Assembly (NCBI GenBank): GCA_027625915.1
Contig: JANTQA010000033.1
Coordinates: 2,914,001-2,978,000 of the forward strand
Length of the DNA stretch: 64,000 nt
Reading direction: 5' to 3'
DNA from: Anaeramoeba flamelloides
Taxonomy: Eukaryota > Metamonada > Anaeramoebidae
The translations under genes were made by a program, and so were the position numbers. The notes under the pieces were generated by a model, which worked only from the letters and a program-made list of their open reading frames with translations, was not told the DNA's origin and did not search any database. Positions 48,491 through 60,778 of the stretch are shown one piece after another. Numbering within the stretch: the first letter of the stretch is position 1; the number at the start of each line of letters is the position of its first letter.

Positions 48491-49942
48491 ATGAACAATT
48501 TAAATACTGAACACGACACTAATCTTGATGATGATTTTTTCCAGACACTAAGCAACCTTGACGAGATTTTCCAATCGCCTTCAACCTCTGATTTTTTGCC
48601 TGATCAAGAATCCAATTCACCAATCCTTCTTTCCATTACTTCACCAATCGACAAAACAGACCAAATCAAACAAGAAGCGTTTCTCCAACAGACAAAAGAA
48701 AATGAAGAAGAAAAAGAAAAAGAAAAACAAAAACAAAAACAAAATGAAAAACACCCACAAAAAGAAAGCATTGTTCTCCCGAGGAGAATAACAAGATCAC
48801 AAACCAGAGTAAAAACACAACAAAACCTGCAAAAAGGAACAACCTTTGTTTCAAGCACAGAGCGTAAACGAAAAAGCGCACCCATTAAGCCAGTAAACAA
48901 AAAAAAAGGAAAAGCAGGTACGAGATCAAAAAGAAAAAAAAAAAAAACAAAATCTTTCAAAGAATCTAGTTCCAATGATGAACACGAAGAAAAAAAGCGA
49001 AGAAACAGAATCAACGCAAGAAATTTTAGGAAAAGAAAGAAACAGAAAATCGTAACACTCGAATGGGAAACAATCAAACAGAAAAATCGTCATAAAGAAT
49101 TAAATGAAAAATTAGGTGTGATCAGCAATGAAAACGAAGAACTCAAGAAGCAAATATTGAAATTGAGAAATCTGCTTGAGATGAAAAACATATACGAAAG
49201 AGATCAAGATAAAGAAGGAAAGGGACAAGGAATGCAAAAAGTTAAATACAAAGCAGACGCACAAGAGAAAGAAGGCAATGATAGAAACGATATCCAATTG
49301 TATAATAAAAATGATCTGGCAAAAACTGATGAATTTCTGTTACCAAACATTGGCTTATGTGATAACGATTTGGAACCTTCCAAAACAGAAAGAGAACAAG
49401 AAAGAGAAAACGCAAATGAAAATATGGGCAATTCTAAGAATACAAACAACAACTTGTTTAATGATATATTTTCTTCTTTTGGTGAACCAAGCGAAAATTC
49501 AAATAATTTCTTTGGTACAACATTTTTTATTTTCTTAGTTGCATTTGGCTTAATTTTTATAAATTCTTCATCAATTATAAAGCAGTTTGGTCTCCGGAAT
49601 AAGGACAACAGTTTAAATGCCACCCCGCAATTTGAAATTTCTCGATCAATTTTATCGATACATAACGAAACAACAATCATTCAGATTCAGCTTCAACTTG
49701 ACAAAAGTAAAGAAAAAGTTGATTACATATGCAAACCAATTGAAAACCAACATGACCCATTGTACAATTTCCCTAATTCTTTTAGAGATCAAAAGAGTGA
49801 AAAACAAAAACGAAAGCAAAACGAGATACAGCAAAAATTTGATCAAATTGATGAGAATTATTCTGAGTTATCTGACGAACAAGACTTACAAATGATACGT
49901 GGTAATAGAAAACGAATAAACCAAAAAAGAAACACATTTTAA
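48491..49942 (+). CDS. Membrane-anchored bZIP transcription factor
   Basis: A single 483-residue exon. Residues 1-65 are acidic and Ser-rich and could be an activation region. A Lys-rich segment leads into a basic region 166-187 (KRRNRINARNFRKRKKQK) with the invariant Asn172 and Arg180 spaced N-x7-R, followed by a leucine-zipper-like coiled coil to about 232. A single hydrophobic helix at about 344-361 (TFFIFLVAFGLIFI) follows, with about 120 residues beyond it. This order (bZIP then one membrane helix) is that of ATF6/CREB3-type factors, which are held in the ER or Golgi membrane and freed by cleavage. An analogous role is inference; no S1P site could be identified with confidence. The zipper heptads are irregular. 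The bZIP call is firm; the membrane helix is clear from hydrophobicity. Confidence 0.85.
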   Translation: MNNLNTEHDTNLDDDFFQTLSNLDEIFQSPSTSDFLPDQESNSPILLSITSPIDKTDQIKQEAFLQQTKENEEEKEKEKQKQKQNEKHPQKESIVLPRRITRSQTRVKTQQNLQKGTTFVSSTERKRKSAPIKPVNKKKGKAGTRSKRKKKKTKSFKESSSNDEHEEKKRRNRINARNFRKRKKQKIVTLEWETIKQKNRHKELNEKLGVISNENEELKKQILKLRNLLEMKNIYERDQDKEGKGQGMQKVKYKADAQEKEGNDRNDIQLYNKNDLAKTDEFLLPNIGLCDNDLEPSKTEREQERENANENMGNSKNTNNNLFNDIFSSFGEPSENSNNFFGTTFFIFLVAFGLIFINSSSIIKQFGLRNKDNSLNATPQFEISRSILSIHNETTIIQIQLQLDKSKEKVDYICKPIENQHDPLYNFPNSFRDQKSEKQKRKQNEIQQKFDQIDENYSELSDEQDLQMIRGNRKRINQKRNTF

Positions 49943-50723
49943 ATTACTTAATTTCATTGTGGCAGAGAATTTTAATCATCAAACTGCCTTTTAAAATCCC
50001 CCCCCCCCAATTAAGGATTTTATTTTAGAATTATTTTTCTCTCTTTATTATTTCATAGTTTTATATTATTTCTTATAAGACTATTGATGATGAAGAGTTT
50101 TTTCTTTATTATTATTTTTTTTAATAAATTTCCGGCTTGATAATAATTATCTATTAATATAGAGATATATTTATTTATATCGTTATATGTTTAAATAATT
50201 ATATTTGTATAATAAATAATTTTTTAAAAAGATTTTTTTTCATAAGAAACAAATCCTTCTAAAAACAAAATTAATAGTTTTAATATATTTTTATTTTTTG
50301 TTTTAAATTTGAAATTTTATTTTTTTTGTTGTTTAATTCCCGAGAACAACATTAAATTTGTTCTGTTTGAAAGGATATAAGATTTTTTTTATTTCTTATG
50401 TTTTTTTATTGAATCAAATGGAAATGATATTAAAAGATCTAACCTTCTTATTTTTCAAAACTAATAAACTTTATTCACTGATTTGGAAGGGTATCTTATT
50501 AAATTTCAAATTTGGTTAAATTTCAAAATTAGTCAAATTTCAAAATTACTAAATTGAATTTTTTTGCATTTTTGAAAAGTTTCTTGATTATTATCATAGG
50601 TATGAACGTTTTTAATGGCTTTTTAAAATTGTAGGAGGAAATAATAAAAAGATTATTTTGTGCTTAGTAGTATTTTATTACTTAAATTGTAAAAAAAAAA
50701 CCAAAAATTTTAAATCATCAATA
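49943..50723. other. AT-rich spacer downstream of the bZIP gene
   Basis: A short C run is at about 50000. Nothing else is recognised. Confidence 0.4.
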
Positions 50724-50919
50724 CAGCCAGTTCCACTTTAAAGGAACAAACTTTTGAATAAATTTACAGTACAAAAAATTCTCAAATTAAGGCACATTTT
50801 TTGGAATTTTTTTTTACATAAATAATTTTGCTAGAATTTGAATTTTTTGTCTTTTTTGAGTTTTTTTTTTGTAACTTAAATTTCGTTGAAAGTTTATTCC
50901 TTAAATTTGAAACTGACTG
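50724..50919. mobile_element. TA-flanked MITE, family M1 (copy d, most decayed)
   Basis: Begins CAGCCAGTTCCACTTTAAAG and ends with the complement of CAGTCAGTTTCAAATTTAAG; TA on each side. Many internal substitutions relative to 11920-12117. Confidence 0.65.
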
Positions 50920-52442
50920 TACTTAAATTTTTAAAAATTTGCTCAAAACTCAATTTTACCACCAAAGTTAAGTTGACTGTTTTTTCCTTTAAACAAGTTA
51001 CAAACATCGAATTCGTCTCTTCATTAGGTTTTTTTTTAAAATCCTAATCAAAATTTTTAAACATATCATCCAAACAATACAAATATACACTGACATACTC
51101 TCACATGCCATGTCATATCATAATCTATATTTAAATGATCTTTAAATACCCAAACCAAAATATTTAAATTAAATTGACTATTTTGAAATTTGACCAAATT
51201 TGAAAAATAATATTTTTACCTTTGAACTGTTATTATAACTTTATTTTCTATTATTGATCAAAGATAAGATTTTTCCATAAATAATTTGGTAAAACAAATG
51301 GATAAGATTACAAGATAAACAAAAAATCGTTTTTTCCGGAGGAAAAAGCAATAAAATAAAAAAAAAAAAAAAGGAAAAAATATAGATAATTGAGTGAATT
51401 TCAACTTGTTTACTCTAAATTTATCCAGATACAATGAATGTTTTCCCACAAAAAATAATACACTTGGATAAAAGATTTTTGGGTTTAAAAAAAGTTCAAG
51501 AATATAAAAATATTTTATAAATCAAAAAAAAATTAAATTTACAAAAAAATTTCAAAAGTTTTTAGAAAAGAAAATTAAATTTCAAAAAAATAATCATATG
51601 GCCTCACTATACTACAATCATATAAACCAAAAAATAATTTATTGGATCTCAATAACAAAAATTTAAAATTTATCTATAAAAATTGAAGATTTTCAAAGAA
51701 AAAAATTCAAATAACAAAAAAAAAAACCCGAGTATATCAAAGAAAAAAATGAATTTTAAAAAAAATAAAGTTTAAAAACATTTTCAATTTCAAAACAATA
51801 ATACTATAAGAAAAAAAAAAATCATTTCTTCTTTGAAATTTCCAAATTCTTTAATTTCTCCTATTCGAAACAGAATACATTCTTTACAGTACCAAATCAA
51901 TTTAATTATATTTGATCTAATCAGGGTTATTTTATATCAAATAAATGTTACAAATAAAGTATTTTGTAACATTCTTTTGAAAAAAATAACTCATTTGAGA
52001 AAAAGAAAAAAAAAATGAAAACAAAAAATCTTAGAGATCTAAAAAAGTATCAAATAGCAACACTTCAAAACCGAAACAGTTTTTTTCAAAATTACAATTA
52101 ACAACCATTTAAATTGGAAATGGAGTGTCTACCCTTGGATCTTTTTTCTAAAAATGTACTCATTTTTGATTGTTGTTGATTTTTAGAAATTTCTCATACA
52201 TCTCTACTGATTTGTTTTTTTTTATTGGTATTAAGCACTCATAAAAATTGTTCAAATAAAAATATCTCTATCTAAAAAGGCGAGGTACTTTAAAATTTCT
52301 TGAGGAAATTATTTTATTAATTTAACATAAAAATAAATTATCATTACTATTTTAAAAAACTTTATTAATCTTTTGAATTGGAAAAAAAAAAAAAAAACAA
52401 AAAAGAAACAAGAATAAAGAAACAAAAAGAAAAAATAAAGAA
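50920..52442. other. AT-rich spacer downstream of the cullin gene
   Basis: No gene; the short frames are A/T-run products. The cullin's 3' untranslated region must end within the right part of this stretch. Confidence 0.4.
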
Positions 52443-55400
52443 TTATTTTAAAGATTCTTCTGTGTTATAAACATATTCTGTTTCACCCCCTTCAATTTTT
52501 ACAAGATAATTATTTTTTATGAGAAAATTTATACAATTTAAAATTCTATCTAATTTAGGAGAAAATTTAGATTTAGTTTGCTCAATAATTTCATTTATTA
52601 ATATATTATGTTCAATTGTTTTACGATGCTTTAAAATTCTGATTATTATTGATTGAATTAATACCTTTCTTTCTAATTGTATTTGCTTATGAATGAATTT
52701 ATCTTCATCATCAACCCCAATGCTCTTTTTGACTGTTTTTAATCTTATTATTCTTTTTTTATTTGAATATCTTTTATTTATTTGGATTTGACAATTTGGT
52801 GAAATCTTTTGTAAATTTTTTAATTGGATTTTTGGTTTGGAAATTAAAATTTTATTTCTGATTAAAGAAATAACAATTTTAGAATAAAAGGGATCTTCGA
52901 TTTGAGAATATTTTTTTAATTCATCATTATTAAAAGAATGAGATTGGTTAAAGCATAACAAAACGTGTGCTTGATAATCGTTTGTAATTAATAAGTATCT
53001 TTTTTTTAAATATTTAACTTCTAATTGAACAATAGAGAGCGAATGCAATATTTTTAATAATTTCCCTACTTTCTCCCATCGGTTCTCCCCCAATTTCAAT
53101 TCATTTTCTTTTTTATTTACCTTTTCAATTTCCATTTCTGCTTTATCTTCTTTTATTATTTTCATTGGATTTTCGTTGTTTTCAATAAATGCTTCCTTTT
53201 CAATTTCCATTTCTGTATTATCATTATCATTATCATTTTCTTTATTTTGAATATTATCAACTTTTTTTTCTTGATCTATTTTTTTTTTTAAATAAAAACC
53301 TTGGAATTTATTTAAAGAAGAGTTTATTAAAGGAAAATTATTTAATTTGGTCTCAAAATCAAAATTAATATCCCAATTTGCCCTTGTCAAGATTAAAAAT
53401 GAACTAATAATATTGGTATTCGTATTATTTTCCTTATTCCTTTCATTTTCTTTTATTAGAAATTGTTGATAATTATTATTGATTTGTTTGCTTATTTCAA
53501 TATCTTTAATCAACTTTTCCATTCTCCTCGTAAAATCAAAACCAAATAATTTTCTTAGTCCTTTTAATAATTCGATTTCTTGATCCATTTCAGAATAATT
53601 AAAGATTAATCTCTGTGAAAGATAAAATAAATAATATTTTTGAAAAATATCTAATTCTTTTAAAAAGTGGATTAATTGCAATGAAAGATTTACCATTTTT
53701 TGGGTTTCATCAGATGATGAACTGAAATTTGAACCTTTGAGAATCTTATTATAATATAAAGCAAAAATTTGTGGTATTTTTGAATTTTTAATTAACACAT
53801 CACTAAACACTTTATAAAATAATTTCTTCATTTTTTCGTCTTCGTTAAATCCCTTTTCAATAATTTTTGAAAATAATTCATATAAATTTACCAATGTTGT
53901 AATGCAATTGGTTGGATCATTATTTGTATTTTGTTCTTCATTACTTAAATATTTTAATGATTTTTCAAATTCAGAATTTAAATATTTTTGAAAAATCCTT
54001 TCTAATTCCATTTGGCCCCTCTCCTCTTTTTTAATAATGGAATGGAAGAATGATAAATCTTTCATTAATTTGATGTTTTCAATATCAACAATATTCGACA
54101 ATTTATTTAAAAACGAGCCAATCAGTACATCCATGTGATTTGAAATGGTCTGTAGTTGAATGGATTCTAAATATTTCTTATAGGTACTTTTATGGAAAAA
54201 TGATTTTGCTCTTTTGGAGAAAAAAAGTAATAGGATTATATAAAGTAAATATTGTTTTTTGTTTTTTATTTTTATGTTAAGAGATTTATAAAAATGATAA
54301 TAATTAAAAAAAATTTAAATTTGTTTTTTATTCAATAAGAATTTAATAATCTAATCAAAATGTAATATATTTAAATTGTTAAATATTTTTTTATGTTGAA
54401 TATTTTCATAGAACTACATAATTTTTTAAAAATATACCAGCTATTTATTTTTTTTTAAACATAAACCTTTTCTTTGAGAAAATTTTAAGTAAATAATTTT
54501 TGATAACTACAGATAAGAAAGAAATTAGAACTCTTAAAAGTTTAAGATAGTATTGTAGTTGATGTGGAAAGATTTTGAGAATTCCTTGTATTATGAGGCA
54601 AAGTTTGAAAATTTTCTAATCTTCTTATTTCCGATTCTAACAAAGTAAAATAAGAAGGATTTTACTAAGAAAAGTTGTCTTTAAATATGATATTTAAAGT
54701 TATTTAACAGTACTTTTAAAAAAAATTATTTGCGACGTTTAATTGATAACAGTGAGATTAGTGAACGTTTCAATTTCAAACCAATTGAACGCATATTTTG
54801 GTACAAGAAACCAAAATACTTGTTCAAGAAAAAATAAAAAAAAAGTGCTTGATAATTTGGCAAATGTTTGCAAAAGGAATAAATTCCATTTCTTTATTGA
54901 AAACTAAGACTAAATACAAACTTTGTTTTTTTTAGAAATGAGAAAAAAAAAATCATGATCATTTTTTGAAAAAAAAATTGTTGGTTCTCTTTTTTTTATA
55001 AAAAAAAAGAGAAAAGAAACCATTAATACAATGTTTTGGAAAGGAGAAAAAAATTAATTATAATTTTTGGAAAAAAAATAAAAATAAAAACATTTTTTTT
55101 TACTACACGAAGTCAAGAAATTTTAGAGGAATGTTCAAAATCCAATCATTCTTAACACCAATAATACATGCAGATTTTTAAGTTTGATCTTTTTCGAGAA
55201 TTTGGCTGACAAACGGGAAAACAAAAGAGAAAATAGACCTCTTTGAAAGTATGGACGATCTAGTTTGTCTCTGTAATATTTTAACCAAGTTTTGTTCCTC
55301 AATGGGTGAAAATGTAAAATTTAACTTCAGTTTTTTTGCTAACTACATTGGGAGAATGAGATCCTTTGAAGAACACGTTCTTCAAAGTACAATTAAAAAA

Positions 55401-58400
55401 TAACAAATTAGTTGTTTTGGTTAAATTTGTTTGGTTTGTTTTTTGTTTCTTCTAGAGTTAGATCTCTGGGTTTCAAAAATAAATATCATCTCATATTGTT
55501 TCATTAGTTCAACAATCACCTTTTATAATTCTTCGTTTTGGATCCCCTTCCAAACTCAAAATAATGATCTTATTCTGGTACTTAGATGATATTGAAGAGT
55601 TCGAAGAACGACGATGGATAGCATCTTATATCACTTCGAACAATATCATTTTTTTCGTTCTTCCAGGCCAAACTCAGATTATAACAAGAGGATTGTTGAA
55701 CAAATCAAAACAATAAACACGGATATAAGCTATTTCCAAAAAAAGCATGACAAATTTATTTTTACAATATCTTTATTCAACTTAGTTTGCATATAACTAT
55801 TGAAATATCCAAAATTGTTATTCATCATAAATTGATTCATAATAATTTCAATTTGTTTGTTTACAAGACCTTAATTTAATAAAAGATACGAAAGCTTTTG
55901 ATCTCAATTTTATATGATATTTTTTATAGATGTGAAAATTGGTGGGTATTTTTTTTCTTTTTTTGATCATAATAAATTTTGTTCCTAAGAAATGTAATTT
56001 TAATAATATTTCCCAGAAAAGGGAAAACTTATAATCAGTATTTTATTGTTTAAAAAACCTGTATGGATCTTTAAAATATATCGCTTATTTTTTCTTGAAT
56101 TTATTCGTAACTCGTTTTGTCTAACAAAAAAAGTGTGTTATTTTTTTTCATTTTTTTTTCAAAATATTTTGATTGAATATATTTTGAAATAAATAAAATA
56201 TGCACTGATTCAGTTAGTAGTAATATTTTACTTAATTTGGATTTCAGTTTATAAATAGAATGACTCTAAAAAAGAGGATTTTTTATGAAATCAAAAAAAT
56301 AGCACATTTTTTTTATAATTACCTGAGTTACAAATTAAATTCTTTAAAAAATATGTCCCAACTTTAGAATTTAATCAACTACTAAATACCTTTTTTTTTC
56401 ATATAAAAATAAAAATAATTCGCCTTTCATAATCTTTTTCGTTTAAAAAATTTTTCTAATAATTATCAATAATAATAATTTCAATTATTTGTTTCTCATT
56501 AAAAATTTTAACTCAAATATAGAAATAAATAATAAACATTAATAATAAATCAATTCTAAATATACAGTGCAAATCAAAATGCTGAAACTTGTATCAACGT
56601 TATAAACTAAAATTTAATTTTTTTCCGATTTTTACCTAGCTGAATTTTCTTTATATTAGGTAGAAGAGTTCCAAAGGAAAAAGATCAAGTGGTTACTTAA
56701 GAATACTAAGGCATTGAAACACCAAAGCATGTGTAACTTGAAAAGAAAAAAGAAAAAGCAAAGGCAAAAAATATCAAGTATTAAAAGCAAATTACATCAA
56801 AAAGAAAAAAGAAATCACAACAATTAAACAACGATCCCCCAAAATGAACATTCATGATCAATTATCAAATCAAATTTAATTAACCAAAAGTATCAGGGTT
56901 GTGATTTTTGGATGCTCTGTTCTTATTTAAAAATATAATTGTTTTTTTTTTTTGATTTTTTTTTTACTAATTGCTTCTTATAAACACATTTTAAATTTAT
57001 TTTATTTATTTTTTTTATTTCGTTTTCTTTTTTGTCAATTTTTTGTTTTTGCTTTTTCAACAAAATAGATTAATTGGGGGATGTCTTTTAACACGAATAA
57101 TCGTGAAATCTATGATTTTACGCTTAAATTTTCTTTGAGGGAATTTAAGTAAAAGGACATTTAAAGTGTAATTTACACTTCTTCAATAAAAAAAAATAAT
57201 AACAAAGTGTTTTTTTTTTAAATTTTAATGTTACAATCTGCTTTGTTACAATTTTTTTAACATTTACTTTTTAGTTATATTAAATGAAAAATAAAGAAAA
57301 TTTTGAAATTAAAAAGAAAATTTTTGAAATTAAAAAGAAAAATTTTGAAATTAAAAAGTTAATTTTTCCATACCTTTTTTTTTCTGACTCAAAAATTTTA
57401 TAAAGATCTTTAACATATTTTGTATGATTTTTCCCATTTTCTTTAAATAATTGGTTTACACTCCAAATAGCATAATATTCTGAAGTCGAAGTTAAAAGAA
57501 GTTTTTCAAATTCATGATAAATGTGAAGAGGCTCGGATTCATTATAACCGGTATTGACCAATGACCGTATTGCTGAAGCCAGTACATCTGTGTTGGAAAC
57601 CCATTTATTTCCCCTATCGTCTTTGATCATCATCAAGATTTCATTTAATAATTTGTCTTTAAATTTGAGATATATTTTTTTATACCAAATAAATCTTCCT
57701 AACGCCTTAACACTCATCATCGGGGTAGACCTTCCACCGGCACTTGCGCCTCTTGTTACACTGCGGTATGTGTTTACCCGTGTTTTCCGAAATTGGGAAA
57801 ATCCTATTTTTTTTCTTTTTATTGGCTTTTTCCGATTTAATTGCGATTTTACTGTAAATTTTGGTTTTTTGATATTCTTTTTTGGATTTGAATGTGGAAT
57901 AGATTGCGATTTGGTTAACTGCACCTTTGGGCTAAGAATTGATTGTACATTGTTTCTATTCTGTGGAATTATTTCTTGGCTTTTATAAATTTTTAATCTC
58001 GTTTTTTTTTTGATTAAATTTGTAACTTGGTTGTTTTCGATTGCCTGATTATTTTTTTTTAATTCAAATTTTGGATTTCGAATTGTATTATTATTGATAT
58101 TTGGATTTAGTTTTGCTTTTATATTTATATTTGTTTTTGCTGTTGTTTTTGTGCTTGGGTTTGTTTTTGTTTTTGTGTTTCTTTTTGATTCCGAATCTGA
58201 ATCTGGATCAGATTCGATGTCCGGCTCAAAGACAATTCCAATTATTTCTTGTTCATTCTTTAATCTTTTGAATTCTTCGTTCTCGTTTCTGAGACCAATT
58301 TTCATTCCTCTTCCTTTTTTACTCATTTTTTCTTCTTTTCGAGATTTGTCTTTTTTTGGTTTTGATGTTGATTCCAATTCGGTGTCTGGCTCGAGGACAA

Positions 58401-59316
58401 TCCCTATTTTTTTATGCTCTTCTTTAACAAAATACTCATTGTTTATTTCGCTTAATTTGTTTTTCTTCTCAGCCAATCGATTATTAACAAAATTATTATT
58501 TTTGCCTGTAATTTTGATGGAATGCGAATGAACCAAGCCCCTTCTCTTCAGGCCACCTCGCAGGCTGCTGTGCCTTGGTTTCCCACGCCCGCCATATGTA
58601 ATTTGTGAGATGTAACATTTACTTAAATATTTTAAGAGATCTTCACAACACCCAAGAGAGATTTGGAATTTGTTGGAGCTTGTTGCAAAATCAGGCAAGA
58701 AATTTGAAGACCTTTTTAAAGATTTCTTTAGTTGCTTAATAAAGGATTTCAGTAATTCATTAAATGTGCTATATATTTCAGATGACAAAGAAATGGGCTG
58801 TGCAGTGCAGAGATCAACAACGGTCTGATAGTAACCCAACCATTCCATCTGATCAACGGGCTCATCTAATCGGAAAATGCCAGTTAGCCCTTTTTTTAAA
58901 TGTGTCAGCTTCTGATCTGTCCTCTCTTTTTGGTTGGTCCGTGGCTGGTGGCCAACACTTACAGACCTCCGAAGTCTTCTTGAGCCTGGCTTTTCCTTTT
59001 TTATATTTTCTTTTCCCTGTGAATATTTTTTTTGTTTTTCAAATTCCTTTTCCTTTTCGAGTAACATGAGGATTTCGTTTTTTGTACCAAAGTTTGTTTG
59101 TGTTTGTTTTTGTTTAATATTTTTTTTTATTTGGTTTTTTGGTTCTTGTTCTTTTTCTTTTTTTGTTAAATTGCTTGTTGTTATTATTTTATTCTTATGC
59201 CTATTCTTATCCTTATTTTTTGATTCGAGATTGTCGATTGTAATTGTTGACTCTTTTAAAGATTCAAGAAGCCATGGCGGAGTATTTGAAAGATCATTTG
59301 TTTGATCTGTACTCAT
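52443..59316 (-). CDS. Cullin (E3 ubiquitin-ligase scaffold) with large insertions
   Basis: Exon 1 is 59316-57374 and exon 2 is 54210-52443. They join in phase (GTATGG donor, CCAAAAG acceptor), rebuild the family sequence EKKRAKSFFHKS, and give 1236 residues against about 750 for usual cullins. Residues 1-150 are a low-complexity extension. Cullin repeats begin at MEWLGYYQTVVDLC (157-170) and are interrupted by a basic/Asn-rich insert at about 238-535 that carries two copies of an IGIVxEPD motif (304-311 and 359-366). They resume at RFIWYKKIYLKFKDK. Cullin homology starts near 837 (FQKYYLFYLSQRLI), with a second Asn/Glu-rich insert. The C-terminal winged helix keeps the neddylation site, IIRILKHRK with Lys1175, and ends YLVKIEGGETEYVYN. 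Cullins bind an RBX RING protein at this end and a substrate adaptor at the other; which adaptor class cannot be told. The 3163-base intron is full of other sequence. Confidence 0.9.
55251..55796 (+). pseudogene. Heterotrimeric G-protein alpha-subunit pseudogene in the cullin intron
   Basis: Four collinear pieces match G-alpha in order, in three frames. 55251-55403: helical-domain-like MDDLVCLCNILTKF ... RMRSFEEHVLQSTIKK. 55456-55590, after an acceptor-like TTTCTTCTAG: LDLWVSKI ... SSFWIPFQTQNNDLI, like the LW-D and YYL-x-x-x-RI region. About 55565-55690: FWYLDDIEEFEERRWI then NNIIFFVLPGQTQI, like DVGGQRSERKKW and AIIFCVALSGYDQ, but with GGQ changed to EEF. 55680-55796: NKRIVEQIKTI then FIFTISLFN, like NRMHESLKLF and ILFLNK. 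Stops, frame changes and a loss of about 30 residues before switch II show it is dead. The P-loop part was not found upstream. It is on the strand opposite the cullin. A different GTPase ancestry is possible but less likely given the order of matches. Confidence 0.6.
56634..57199 (+). mobile_element. SINE-like element ending in the LINE tail (copy 1)
   Basis: About 565 bases, collinear with 60779-61321: shared blocks TTAGGTAGAAGAGTT / TTAGGAAGAAGAGTT, GTAACTTGAAAAGAAAAA, AATTAACCAAAAGTATCA, ACTAATTGCTTCTTATAAAC. Its last ~100 bases (AATCTATGATTTTACGCTTA ... ACACTTCTTCAATAAAAAAA) are the same tail as the LINE fragments. No protein is coded. Non-autonomous elements sharing a LINE's 3' end are typically mobilised by that LINE. 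It lies in the cullin intron, antisense to the gene. Confidence 0.65.
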
Positions 59317-60761
59317 TTTGAGAAGTAAAGAAAAAATGATTTAATGTATTAAAAAAATAATATGCTTTTCTTAATTGATAATATAATTTGGAATTGCTTT
59401 TTAGAGTTTTAAATTTTCATTCAACAGTTTTCTTTGTTGTAAAAATTTCATGATTTAATTAATAGAATTATTTTCACAATTACAAATGATAAATTTCTAT
59501 ATTGAGATATTTTTTTACGAAATATCAAATAGAAGAATTTTAGAGTTTGGAAACATAGAAATTAAAAGTAATTGTACTATTTTTGTCTTTTACGTTGTGT
59601 GATTTTTACAGAGAGAAAAAATATCTTTACCCATTGTTTGCTTGTTTGGGGAAAAAAACAAAATATTTACCAGTATTTTCATACATTGTCGTCGAAATTG
59701 AAAAAATTAAAAAAGGATTTATAATAGTACAAATACTTAAATCTGAATATAATTAATTAACAAGTTTGGACTAATGATTATAACAGAAGGGAAAAAAATA
59801 CCTGACCTTAAATAAATCCCTGAAATGATTTTCTAATTGTGAATATGAGAAAATTGTTGTGTAATTTCTTTTATTTAAAATAAAATGCCTTTTTTTGAAG
59901 AATCACCTTTTAAAAATTATAACTCACCCACTTAGTAGAATGATTATTCATAAAATTACACTTGTTCAAAACACCGTTCAATCAATCAAAAAACAATGAA
60001 TAAAAAATATTATTATCCTAACTCGAGGTAACCTCTATAAAACTCGATTATTTTTTCAATAAAAATTGATCTACAAAGACTTTCAAACAATTACTTGAGT
60101 ATTCAATAGGTACCTTTCTTTAATGAACTTTAGGCAAGTTTATTTCTAGGTTCATAAAATATTTGGTTATTTATAAAAAGGATTTGCTTTTAAATTAGAC
60201 AACAATTTTACTTATTTTCACAATAAAAAATCTTGCATGTTTTTTTTTTTTTCAGGTCAGGTATTTTTTTTCACTACTATACGTCTAACTACAATTTTTG
60301 TAATTTTGATTAACATAGAAACCAATATACCAATTTCCTTATTTAAAGATTAAAAAAAAAAATTAATTCCAATATGTATATCATATCTAAAAAAGATGTT
60401 GAAGATTCGAATTATAGTCACCAGTACTTTCATTTACAGAATTTAAAAAAAAGATGAAACAAAATTAAAGTCCCGAATTTAGGTTAGGTTTTTGTGGTTT
60501 TATTTACTCATTTTTTTTAAATAGAATATAAATTCTATTAATAAGAGTTTCAAATTTTCTAAAATTTATAACAAAATATGATAAAAAATTTTGAAAACAG
60601 CTGTGAAAAATTAATTATAATTTAGATATTAATTATTTATAACATATTTTTTCATAATTTTCCTCTAATTGTTTTTGTTTGGAATTCACAAGCATTTTAT
60701 AAAAAATAAAAAAAAAGGAATAAAAAAATGAAAATTAAAAAATTATTAATTTATTTTTTTT
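59317..60761. other. AT-rich spacer upstream of the cullin gene
   Basis: No gene. It should hold the cullin promoter. No motif stands out. Confidence 0.4.
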
Positions 60762-60778
60762 CCCCCCCCCCCCCCCCC
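60762..60778. repeat. C17 homopolymer at the edge of the SINE-like element
   Basis: Seventeen consecutive C in a genome that almost lacks C runs, directly at the 5' border of the SINE-like copy 2 and following a T-rich tract. Confidence 0.85.
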
